Below, one piece after another: positions 1 through 7,014 of a stretch of DNA of 23,372 bases (positions are counted from its first letter, which is position 1; every line of letters starts with the position of its first letter). The stretch is from contig JBLIOB010000031.1 in assembly GCA_047639575.1 (NCBI GenBank), positions 1 to 23,372 of the forward strand. The letters run 5' to 3'. The translations under genes were made by a program, and so were the position numbers. The notes below the pieces were generated by a model, which was not told the DNA's origin, searched no databases, and saw only the letters and a list, made by a program, of their open reading frames with translations. The DNA comes from JBLIOB01 sp047639575 (GTDB lineage: Bacteria > Bacteroidota > Bacteroidia > Flavobacteriales_D > Parvicellaceae).

Positions 1-1
1 T

Positions 2-544
2 TTTGATGATGGAATTTTAATGCTTCATGAAAAGTATCATTATAGCGGTCGGTTAAAATATCTCATGGAAATTTCCGACATAGGGTATCTTAAAATCGAG
101 CAATGGAATGACGAGGATGGGACACCGTTGAAGTACATCGAGCTTATAAATGAAGATTCGCTGATTTATGAAATGGCTGAAATGTATTCGTCTGGGACCG
201 TTAAAGAAAAAGGGAAATATACGTATGACCCTAAGATAGACACTTTCCAACGAGATGGGAAAATGGTGAAGTACTCCGAAACAGGTACGCTAACGGCAGA
301 AGTAATCTATGAAGATGACGTTGTAATTGAGACCATCGTAGAAGAGAAATCAGAAGTTGCGACCTCTACCAAAAATAACATGTCTAATATTCCAGCTGAA
401 TATGTTGCGTTTGACTTAAATGTGGATGGGGAGATTTCTTTAGCGGAATTAAATGAATCGGTTAATGCCTTTTTCGATGAAGACAGTACGATGACTATAG
501 AGCAGCTGAATGGATTGGTTAATTATTTTTTCGAGCAAGATTAG
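2..544 (+). CDS. MORN_2/YwqK-like protein with C-terminal EF-hand (5' partial)
   Basis: The frame is open to the left window edge (codons for F-D-D-G-I-L lie before the first ATG at 20), so the gene probably starts outside the window; ATG 20 is only the first visible start. Numbering from that ATG, residues 1-105 carry degenerate MORN_2-type repeats with alternating aromatic and glycine positions (YHYSGRLK, MYSSGTVKEKGKY, KYSETGTLTAEVIYEDD), as in YwqK-family proteins. Residues 132-143 form a complete EF-hand loop: D132, N134, D136, G137, E138, I139, S140, E143. This should bind calcium. A second, degenerate copy follows (about 151-163) and lacks the full ligand set. No catalytic residues are visible. 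The stop codon overlaps a possible GTG start of the M23 peptidase, so the two are probably translated together. Function unknown; the MORN/EF-hand combination suggests a binding or scaffolding role. Confidence 0.7.
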   Translation, partial: FDDGILMLHEKYHYSGRLKYLMEISDIGYLKIEQWNDEDGTPLKYIELINEDSLIYEMAEMYSSGTVKEKGKYTYDPKIDTFQRDGKMVKYSETGTLTAEVIYEDDVVIETIVEEKSEVATSTKNNMSNIPAEYVAFDLNVDGEISLAELNESVNAFFDEDSTMTIEQLNGLVNYFFEQD

Positions 545-546
545 TG

Positions 547-1539
547 ATGAAGTATAAAAAAGCAACAGATCTTGAGAATAGGATAAGGGTTAGAGATAGG
601 TTTGGTATTAGATCAGCCAAACAAGTAGTTTCTGACTACGGTCACGTACTAAAAAACACAGGCAAGGGATTTCAATTGAACCTAAGTTCTTTAGGGCATC
701 TTAGAGCCGATATTTCCTTACCAGCCTATAGTGGTAGAATGCCACAAAGTGATTTAGCGCCTATTTGTAATTTATTCGATAGAGATTCTGGTGGTAGAGT
801 ATATACCCAAAGGATTACTAAATCAACTTGCGAGGACTTTAGAGGCTCTAAATTATCGTATGATAGCCACGATGGCGTAGACTTTGTTTGTCCGGTAGGG
901 ACTAAGATAGTCGCTGCTGCGCCCGGTGAAGTTGTAATGATAAGAGATTGTTGGTTTCGCGGTGGATTAACTCTTGCGATTGATCATGGTTCGGGCTTAG
1001 TTACCCAATACACTCATTTGTCTTTGGCTAAAACCAAAATTGGGCAGAAAGTAAAAAGAGGAGAGGTAGTTGCAATATCCGGTTCTAGTGGATTGGAAAT
1101 GACTACTTTTTTTCCTTGGGTTCCTCCACATTTACACTTTATGGTTTGGTTAAACGGAGCACCCAAGGACCCTTTCCTTAAGATTCATGAATTACAATCC
1201 TCAGGAACTTGGGAAAATCGAAATTACCCAAGCCCAGGAGACGTAAACGATTCTAATTATTCTGAATCAAAAGTGAAAACTAAACTGATGCATGAACTAA
1301 TGCATGAATGCACTGATGAGAAGATCCGAGAGGAAATCACGAAAGTTTGGGATCGCCCGCTTGCCTTAGCCGCGTTGTTAGAAGATTCTTTTCATCATGA
1401 TCAGCGTGCTTGGCCAAAGAACTTCAGAGATCAGCAATTGCGTATTGTAGAAGGGGAGGAACGTGTTCTTTTGTCCTTGCCCCTTAACTGGAATACCTAT
1501 AAAGGAATGTTTTTTGCTGACCCAGTTAAAATGAGATGA
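547..1539 (+). CDS. M23 family metallopeptidase (LytM-like), no signal peptide
   Basis: Predicted zinc endopeptidase of the LytM/lysostaphin fold, a family that usually cuts peptidoglycan cross-bridges. Counting from the ATG at 547 (330 residues), the zinc ligands are visible as H108-x3-D112 (HDGVD) and H195-x-H197 (PHLHF), with a further histidine at 157 (YTHLS). The beta-strand pattern and the turn GQKVKRGEVVAISGSSG between them are typical of M23. A GTG at 544, inside the upstream stop codon, is a possible alternative start, but the ATG directly after it is preferred. The N-terminus is basic and polar (MKYKKATDLENR) with no hydrophobic segment, so no Sec signal or anchor is seen, which is unusual for the family. 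About 120 residues after the catalytic domain form a charged C-terminal region I do not recognise. It is tightly coupled to the EF-hand gene upstream, and its stop abuts the stop of the convergent phosphatase gene. Confidence 0.85.
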   Translation: MKYKKATDLENRIRVRDRFGIRSAKQVVSDYGHVLKNTGKGFQLNLSSLGHLRADISLPAYSGRMPQSDLAPICNLFDRDSGGRVYTQRITKSTCEDFRGSKLSYDSHDGVDFVCPVGTKIVAAAPGEVVMIRDCWFRGGLTLAIDHGSGLVTQYTHLSLAKTKIGQKVKRGEVVAISGSSGLEMTTFFPWVPPHLHFMVWLNGAPKDPFLKIHELQSSGTWENRNYPSPGDVNDSNYSESKVKTKLMHELMHECTDEKIREEITKVWDRPLALAALLEDSFHHDQRAWPKNFRDQQLRIVEGEERVLLSLPLNWNTYKGMFFADPVKMR

Positions 1540-3513
1540 TTAAATGCTAATTCCAATTACACAAACGTCATCTAATTGTTCAAGATCACCTTTCCATTCG
1601 TGAAATTGACTTTCATAGATTGATTTTTGCATAAGCATTGAGGAGTTTGCATTATTCAAAATCAGTTGTTTCAAATTATTGGCTTTGAATTTCTTTCCTT
1701 TTTCTCCTCCAAATTGGTCAATGTATCCATCTGACATTAAATAAATTTGATCTCCTGACTTTATATCCATGTTGATGGTAGTAAATGGTTTAGCGTGATC
1801 ATATCTACCAATTGGCTGTTTGTCACCTTTCGTTTCCATTAATTCACCTTCTCGTACAAGCCATAGGGGGTTGTTTGCGCCTGAGAATTGGATTTTATCT
1901 TTGGAAATATTGCAAATTGCAATGTCCATTCCATCTTTTATTTCATCACCGCTAGCGGCTTTTACGAACTCAGCTATCACCAATTCTCGCGTTTTATCTA
2001 ATATCTTACCCGTATCAGTAATTCCAAACTCGCGAACTGATCGATTCAATGCATTATTGCAAACTACAGACACCATTGCTCCAGGAACCCCATGGCCTGT
2101 GCAATCTGCGGCCGCTATAATCGTTGAGTCTTCTAGTTCATGCATCCAGTAAAAATCACCAGCAACAATATCTTTTGGAAGATAACTGATGAAAGAATTT
2201 GGAAAAGCACCTAATACTCGTTCCTCAGATGGAAGAATTGCAGTTTGAATTCTTTTAGCATAATTAATAGAATCTAAGATTTCGGTATTCTTCTGTTCCA
2301 AATGAGCCCGTTGCTCATCAATTTTACTTTTCTGAAGCAATATCTGGACGTTAGCCTTCTTCTTATTTCGGTATCCTCTGAAAACAATAAACCCAAGTAT
2401 TAAAAATAACACGCCAGCTCCCATTGCTATATATAATTGAATATTGGTATTTTTAATAATAATGTCAGACTCAACATTTTTTTTCTTTTTTACGAGATTG
2501 GACTGGACGAGTAATTCAATTTTATTGTCATCAAGTGCTTTTTGAAGTTTGGCCAACTTGTTGATACTATTTTCATTGAGGATAGAATCTGCTATTTCAA
2601 CTTCAAGGTTTCTATATTCTAATGCGGTTTTATAATCACCTTTAGCCTTATACAATACATGGAGAAAGTTATATCCAATTTCCGCCCAATGTAAATAGCC
2701 ATTGGCTAAAGCTACTTCAACCCCTTCATTGAGGTAGTTTTCTGATTCTTTATAATTTTTAAGACCTAGGTAACAGCTTCCTATATTGATTTTAAGCATG
2801 CTGATGACGTTTGGATCATTAATTGAATCATAATATTTCAATGAGATTTGATTGTATTGCAATGCTTCTTCCATTCTACCTAATGCATTATTAACATTTG
2901 CCAGCATTGAAATATTGTTCATCTCGTTTTCTTTTTGTCCAATTATTTTATTGATTTCATAGGCAATTTGAAGTAACGAGTCGGCTTTTCGATATTGCCC
3001 GGTCTGATAATAAACAATAGCAAGGTTATGACTTATGATCGCGATACGACTAGAATCATTGTTTGCGATAGCTGTTTCTAGCGCCTTTTCTCTAATGATG
3101 CCTGCTTCGGTAAAGTGACCTAAGTACGCTTCGTGAGCAGCCTCTGCACCTTTGTGAACTAGCATAAAATTATAACCGATGGTGTCAGAAATATATTTTT
3201 TTGCTTCTATAATTTGCTCTGCTGATTCTTCTACTAAAGAATATTGAATTTTAATATTAGCCCAATATGAATGAACGTAAACCAGCTCACTTTTTAAATT
3301 GCCCTCTTCCGCATACTTTTGTGCTCTTCCGAACCAGTAATCCGCACTTTCAATAGTGTACTCTAAATCATAAGCCCAATTAAGACACTGATTAATTTGC
3401 TTAACTACTGAAGGTTTAGCTGATAGAATATCTTCAAGACTATCCTTATTGTAGCCGAACGCGGACGATATACCAATAAAGAATAATGAGAAATAAACTA
3501 GGGCCTTCTTCAT
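1540..3513 (-). CDS. TPR-repeat membrane protein with SpoIIE-type PP2C phosphatase domain
   Basis: Predicted sensor-type serine/threonine phosphatase. Order of parts in 657 residues: signal peptide 1-20 (MKKALVYFSLFFIGISSAFG); TPR-like helical repeats from about 40 to 315, clearest at 163-190, 205-230, 243-270 and 283-310; a single transmembrane segment about 359-380 followed by RNKKK; a coiled coil 385-415; and a SpoIIE/PP2C catalytic domain about 420-657. Metal-binding acidic residues are in place: D453 (AGDF), D470 (ADCTGHGVPGAM), D530 (DGMD), D595 (SDG) and D648/D649. The TPR part should face the periplasm and the phosphatase the cytoplasm. In Bacteroidota such proteins are thought to dephosphorylate anti-sigma-factor antagonist (STAS) partners, but no STAS or switch-kinase gene lies in the window, so the target is unknown. 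It converges with the M23 gene with no bases between the stops. Confidence 0.92.
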   Translation of the reverse strand: MKKALVYFSLFFIGISSAFGYNKDSLEDILSAKPSVVKQINQCLNWAYDLEYTIESADYWFGRAQKYAEEGNLKSELVYVHSYWANIKIQYSLVEESAEQIIEAKKYISDTIGYNFMLVHKGAEAAHEAYLGHFTEAGIIREKALETAIANNDSSRIAIISHNLAIVYYQTGQYRKADSLLQIAYEINKIIGQKENEMNNISMLANVNNALGRMEEALQYNQISLKYYDSINDPNVISMLKINIGSCYLGLKNYKESENYLNEGVEVALANGYLHWAEIGYNFLHVLYKAKGDYKTALEYRNLEVEIADSILNENSINKLAKLQKALDDNKIELLVQSNLVKKKKNVESDIIIKNTNIQLYIAMGAGVLFLILGFIVFRGYRNKKKANVQILLQKSKIDEQRAHLEQKNTEILDSINYAKRIQTAILPSEERVLGAFPNSFISYLPKDIVAGDFYWMHELEDSTIIAAADCTGHGVPGAMVSVVCNNALNRSVREFGITDTGKILDKTRELVIAEFVKAASGDEIKDGMDIAICNISKDKIQFSGANNPLWLVREGELMETKGDKQPIGRYDHAKPFTTINMDIKSGDQIYLMSDGYIDQFGGEKGKKFKANNLKQLILNNANSSMLMQKSIYESQFHEWKGDLEQLDDVCVIGISI

Positions 3514-3518
3514 AAGCG

Positions 3519-3526
3519 CGAAAGTA
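3519..3526 (-). promoter_or_regulatory. candidate -7 box of the PP2C phosphatase gene
   Basis: On the minus strand TACTTTCG lies only five bases before the ATG at 3513 and resembles the Bacteroidota -7 consensus TAnnTTTG with one mismatch. No TTTG is found at the expected 19-base distance upstream. If used, transcription would begin at or very near the start codon, giving a leaderless or almost leaderless mRNA. The short motif could be chance. Confidence 0.25.
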
Positions 3527-3576
3527 ACTTATTTATTAGAAATGGAAGTACAGGTAATTATTGATAGCTGTTTTTG

Positions 3577-4188
3577 TTACTTTTTACCAAAAGTCATCAC
3601 CGCATTCACTTCATACTTTTTATGATCAGCTATAGAAACTGCTGTATGATTATATTCTTTATCAAGAATATTTTTTCGATGACCTAAACTTGAGATTCCT
3701 TCATCTATTAACCAGCTAAATACAATGTCTATCGCCTTACTGTTTCCGTAGTCGCAATTTTCACCGTTTGTCCCAAATTCTGTTTCAACTTTTTTAAATC
3801 TTTTAGAATAATTCTGATGACCAATTGTTCCTTTCTTACCGCTGCTGATGGCATGTATGTTTGCTACTTCGTAAAGGTTATCGCTTATTTTGAATGCAGT
3901 TAATTTCTTTGTTTTTTTCAAATCTCTTTTAAGAGAACTGATATAGCCGCTGCTTTTTAATTCTCTAGAAGAGATGTATTTGGGAACAATTGTAGCTAGG
4001 AATTTTTTAGGTTTAAGCCGGGCCAAATTACAATAGAAGATCACGTCCATTTCAACTTTAGACATTTTAGTTGAACCGGTAACTTTGGCATTTTTTAAAA
4101 CCTCTGCATCCCAACCTTCGGTCCAATTTATTTGGGCAAAGGAACTTGCGGAATAGAGTAGTGCAATGGTAAGGATTAATATTCTCAT
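3577..4188 (-). CDS. secreted CAP-domain (SCP/PR-1, YkwD-like) protein
   Basis: A 203-residue protein with a Sec signal peptide (MRILILTIALLYSASSFAQ, cut near residue 19) and one CAP domain about 45-200. The CAP pocket residues are visible: H112 in the A-x-x-H-A helix, H124 (GHQNY), E143 (GENC) and H170 in the diagnostic GHRKNIL motif. CAP proteins of bacteria are exported; their biochemical activity is mostly unknown, and proposed roles include lipid binding and cell-envelope functions. The gene sits 75 bases downstream of prfC and 63 bases upstream of the phosphatase gene, all on the minus strand, without a clear terminator between them, so partial co-transcription is possible. Family call is firm; the function is not. 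Confidence 0.88.
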   Translation of the reverse strand: MRILILTIALLYSASSFAQINWTEGWDAEVLKNAKVTGSTKMSKVEMDVIFYCNLARLKPKKFLATIVPKYISSRELKSSGYISSLKRDLKKTKKLTAFKISDNLYEVANIHAISSGKKGTIGHQNYSKRFKKVETEFGTNGENCDYGNSKAIDIVFSWLIDEGISSLGHRKNILDKEYNHTAVSIADHKKYEVNAVMTFGKK

Positions 4189-4263
4189 AATAATGTAATC
4201 ACTGTTATGGCCAGAAGTTACAAGAATCTAGCCAAACAATCTCCTAAAATAAATCGCTAAGAC

Positions 4264-5868
4264 TTAAGATTCTTCTTCCTGTTCTAATTTGAATGCCGAA
4301 GTCTTATGGAAGGTGATTTTTGGAAAATCCTCTTCAGCAGAACTAAGTAACCAAGGTGATTCTGCTAAAAATACAGGGTTTCCATCTTTGTCTTGAGCAA
4401 CGTAATTAGCTTTTCGTTTTAGGAAGTCATTCAATTGGGCATCATCCGTAGTGGTCATCCAGCACGCTTTATAATAGCGCCTTGATATAAAACTACATTT
4501 AGCGCCATATTCGTGCTCCAGACGATATTGAATCACTTCAAACTGCAGCTCTCCAACGGTTCCAACAATTTTCCGGTTTCCTGGTTGCTTAATAAATAAC
4601 TGAGCTACCCCTTCATCTGTCAATTGCTGGATGCCTTTTTCCAATTGCTTAGACTTCATCGGATCGTCATTCTGAAGTTCTTTGAAAATTTCAGGAGAGA
4701 AACTAGGAATTCCCTTAAATATGAAGGAGCCACCTTCTGTGAGCGTATCTCCAATTTTAAAATTACCCGTGTCATATAATCCAATCACATCTCCTGGATA
4801 AGCTTCATCAATTACACTCTTATCTTGAGCCATAAAGCTGGTTGGATTAGAAAATTTTAATTTCTTTTCAATTCTAGAATGCTTATAAAAAGTATTTCTG
4901 GCAAACCTTCCGCTAACAATTCTTAAAAATGCAATTCTATCCCTGTGTTTTGGGTCTAAGTTGGCGTGAATTTTAAAAACGAATCCAGAAAATTTAGGAT
5001 CTGTAGGTTCGATTCTTCCTGAGTCAGACTCCCTTCCAACAGGTGTTGGAGCGATTTCACAAAACGTATCTAAAAGCTCTTTAACTCCAAAATTGTTCAA
5101 TGCAGATCCGAAAAAGACCGGTGCAATTTCTCCCTTTCTATATGCTTCAACATCGAAAGGATCGTAAACACCATTAATTAATTCTGCCTCTTCTCTAAGT
5201 TCACTAGCATGCTCCAAACCTAATATTTCATCTAATTCACTTGATGCTAAATCGTTAAATGCAACATTCTCTTTTGCAATATCTGTCTTACTTCCTTCAA
5301 ATAAATTAAGACTCTTATTATGAAGGTTATAAACACCTTTGAATGTCTCGCCTATTCCAATAGGCCATGATAAAGGCCGAACTCGAATCTTTAACTTTTC
5401 TTCTAATTCATCCAATAAATCAAACGCATCTCGCCCTTCACGATCCATTTTATTAATGAATACGATAACAGGGGTGTTTCTCATTCTACAAACCTCCATT
5501 AATCGTTCGGTTTGAGCTTCAACTCCGTTGGCACAATCAATAACTAAAATAACGCTATCTACTGCTGTAAGTGTTCTGAATGTGTCTTCGGCAAAGTCTT
5601 TGTGACCTGGAGTATCGAGAATATTGATTTGAAGATTGTTGTAATTGAAAGCCATTACAGAAGTCGCTACAGAGATTCCTCTTTGCTTTTCAATCTCCAT
5701 GAAATCGGAGGTTGCCGTCTTTTTAATCTTGTTAGATTTTACCGCACCTGCAGACTGAATCGCTCCACCAAAAAGGAGCAGTTTCTCCGTCAAGGTTGTC
5801 TTACCTGCATCTGGGTGAGAAATAATCCCAAACGTTCTCCTCTTCGCAATTTCTTTATCAAAGCTCAT
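4264..5868 (-). CDS. prfC: peptide chain release factor 3 (RF3)
   Basis: Ribosome-dependent GTPase that removes RF1/RF2 from the ribosome after termination. The 534-residue length matches the family (about 530). GTPase motifs are intact: P-loop SHPDAGKTT at 17-25, switch-I RGISV 63-67, DTPGH 85-89 and NKMD 139-142. The RF3-specific domains follow, including VYNLHNKSLNLF, the long beta-barrel domain 2, and GELQFEVIQYRLEHEYG in the C-terminal domain. The start MSFDKEIAKRRTFGIISHPD is the usual RF3 N-terminus. It lies 30 bases downstream of the DUF3179 lipoprotein gene on the same strand, so the two may share a transcript, though no functional link is known. Cytoplasmic; nothing is unusual in the sequence. 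Confidence 0.97.
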   Translation of the reverse strand: MSFDKEIAKRRTFGIISHPDAGKTTLTEKLLLFGGAIQSAGAVKSNKIKKTATSDFMEIEKQRGISVATSVMAFNYNNLQINILDTPGHKDFAEDTFRTLTAVDSVILVIDCANGVEAQTERLMEVCRMRNTPVIVFINKMDREGRDAFDLLDELEEKLKIRVRPLSWPIGIGETFKGVYNLHNKSLNLFEGSKTDIAKENVAFNDLASSELDEILGLEHASELREEAELINGVYDPFDVEAYRKGEIAPVFFGSALNNFGVKELLDTFCEIAPTPVGRESDSGRIEPTDPKFSGFVFKIHANLDPKHRDRIAFLRIVSGRFARNTFYKHSRIEKKLKFSNPTSFMAQDKSVIDEAYPGDVIGLYDTGNFKIGDTLTEGGSFIFKGIPSFSPEIFKELQNDDPMKSKQLEKGIQQLTDEGVAQLFIKQPGNRKIVGTVGELQFEVIQYRLEHEYGAKCSFISRRYYKACWMTTTDDAQLNDFLKRKANYVAQDKDGNPVFLAESPWLLSSAEEDFPKITFHKTSAFKLEQEEES

Positions 5869-5898
5869 ATCAGCTGCGAAATTAGGAAAAGAACGCTT

Positions 5899-6717
5899 CT
5901 ATTTGAGGTCTGCCGAAGAATATTTTGGCCAAATCGTTGGACGGTCAAAATCTTGGTTGGATTCTAGGATCAATGCATCTTGATGATTTAGCTTAATATC
6001 CTTCCATAGCAACTCTTCCCAAGTAGTCTTGTCATACTCAATTAGCTTGGTGCCGTTCATGGCTCCAGAAACCGCATAACCTGTAAGAGGCCACCATAAA
6101 CTTTCCGTTTCCCGGTCCCACAAAACGAATCCATCTAAGCCATTCCAAACTTTATCATCGTGATAGGTATATCCGCTTAAGGCAAAAGTAAAAGGCACGT
6201 CCTTGTATGTACGAGTATATATGGCTCCCAAGTCAGCCAATATACAGTACGCAGCCATTATTGGTTCTCCATTAATCTCATCATTAACAATTTCACATCT
6301 GGTTAAATCGGGTATAGAATAGGCTTTCTTGATTCCGTCTTTTTCTAAAAAAAGAAACCGTGTCGAATCATTGTAGAGTGTATCGTGAATATCATTAATT
6401 CCAATGAAATTAGGTTTTAATAATGCTGGAAAGGATTCTCGGCCTCGTCCGAAATGAAATTGTTTTTGTTTTAAACTACAGTCTTTTAAGTCGAAGTGGT
6501 TGCTGAAATATTTCCCTCCGTACAGAAGAGTAGTTCCAAGGGTGTCTATAAATTTCCCATGTTGATATGACCTGGGGAAATTCGCATTTTGTGGTACGCC
6601 CTTATGCTCAGTGGCGGCAATTTTATTCTGACTCACTACAAGTTTTTGATTTGGCCTTGATGTACAACTATAAACAGTGATCAGAAGTAGGACTGGAATT
6701 ATCAGTTGAATTTTCAT
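5899..6717 (-). CDS. DUF3179-domain lipoprotein
   Basis: A 272-residue protein with a lipoprotein-type N-terminus: hydrophobic residues 4-15, then V-Y-S-C with the likely lipidated cysteine at 18. The rest matches DUF3179, with NDEINGEPIMAAYC (145-158), the segment VLWDRETESLWWPLTG (198-213) and AVSGAMNGTKL (215-225). In most DUF3179 proteins I recall, the first motif reads YCPLC; here it is Y-C158-I-L-A161, so the second cysteine is an alanine. The family has no established biochemical role. It is likely attached to the outer or inner membrane. The gene is the first of the minus-strand group and is transcribed divergently from the T9SS cargo gene across the 297-base gap; prfC follows after 30 bases. 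Confidence 0.85.
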   Translation of the reverse strand: MKIQLIIPVLLLITVYSCTSRPNQKLVVSQNKIAATEHKGVPQNANFPRSYQHGKFIDTLGTTLLYGGKYFSNHFDLKDCSLKQKQFHFGRGRESFPALLKPNFIGINDIHDTLYNDSTRFLFLEKDGIKKAYSIPDLTRCEIVNDEINGEPIMAAYCILADLGAIYTRTYKDVPFTFALSGYTYHDDKVWNGLDGFVLWDRETESLWWPLTGYAVSGAMNGTKLIEYDKTTWEELLWKDIKLNHQDALILESNQDFDRPTIWPKYSSADLK

Positions 6718-7014
6718 AAACTAAAGAAAAGGCTGATTCGCTTGTAAATGTGCAATAACGCAGACAATCCGCTTAATTTGACCAATTAAAACATAAGACT
6801 TCCTAATTAATTAATGTTCTGAGGCTTAGATAGTTGCTTGATTGACTAGAACAACAGCTCTGTTTTTATAAATAAACCATTTTAACAAAGAGTAATATTA
6901 ACTTTATTAAGTAAATGATTTCGAAAATCATAATGTACCTTCACGGTCCCTTTAAAATAAATAATTAGGACAATTAAACGCTATTACATTTTAATAATTT
7001 TTTAAAAAAAAAAC
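6718..7014. other. AT-rich divergent intergenic region
   Basis: 297 bases between the divergent DUF3179 and T9SS-cargo genes. I find no open frame or RNA gene. It should hold promoters for both genes. Possible -7 boxes for the plus-strand gene are TAACTTTA (6899-6906), TACCTTCA (6936-6943) and TACATTTT (6985-6992), but none has TTTG 19 bases upstream, so none is convincing. The start codon at 7015 follows a run of T then A residues (about 6999-7013), the A-rich type of translation initiation region usual in this phylum. Confidence 0.6.
6915..6931. promoter_or_regulatory. 17-base inverted repeat, possible operator
   Basis: ATGATTT-CGA-AAATCAT: two perfect 7-base arms around a 3-base centre, 84 bases upstream of the T9SS-cargo start. 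Size and symmetry fit a dimeric regulator site, and it lies next to a weak -7-like box (6936-6943). The region is very AT-rich, so chance symmetry is possible and no regulator is identified. Confidence 0.3.

Noticed and set aside
2..544. Calling the first gene the antitoxin of a toxin-antitoxin pair because YwqK-like proteins are often named so
   Set aside because: That label comes from loose automatic naming of MORN_2 proteins. Nothing in the sequence shows an antitoxin role, and the neighbour is a peptidase, not a known toxin.
544..546. GTG as the M23 peptidase start
   Set aside because: It lies within the stop of the preceding gene and is followed at once by an ATG; it would change one residue only, so the ATG at 547 was preferred.
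1820..2152. Open antisense frame of 110 codons inside the phosphatase gene
   Set aside because: It mirrors a well-supported coding region in another frame, has no recognisable domain and no start context. Similar antisense frames at 5602-5967, 11497-11820, 17201-17548 and 20982-21197 were rejected for the same reason.
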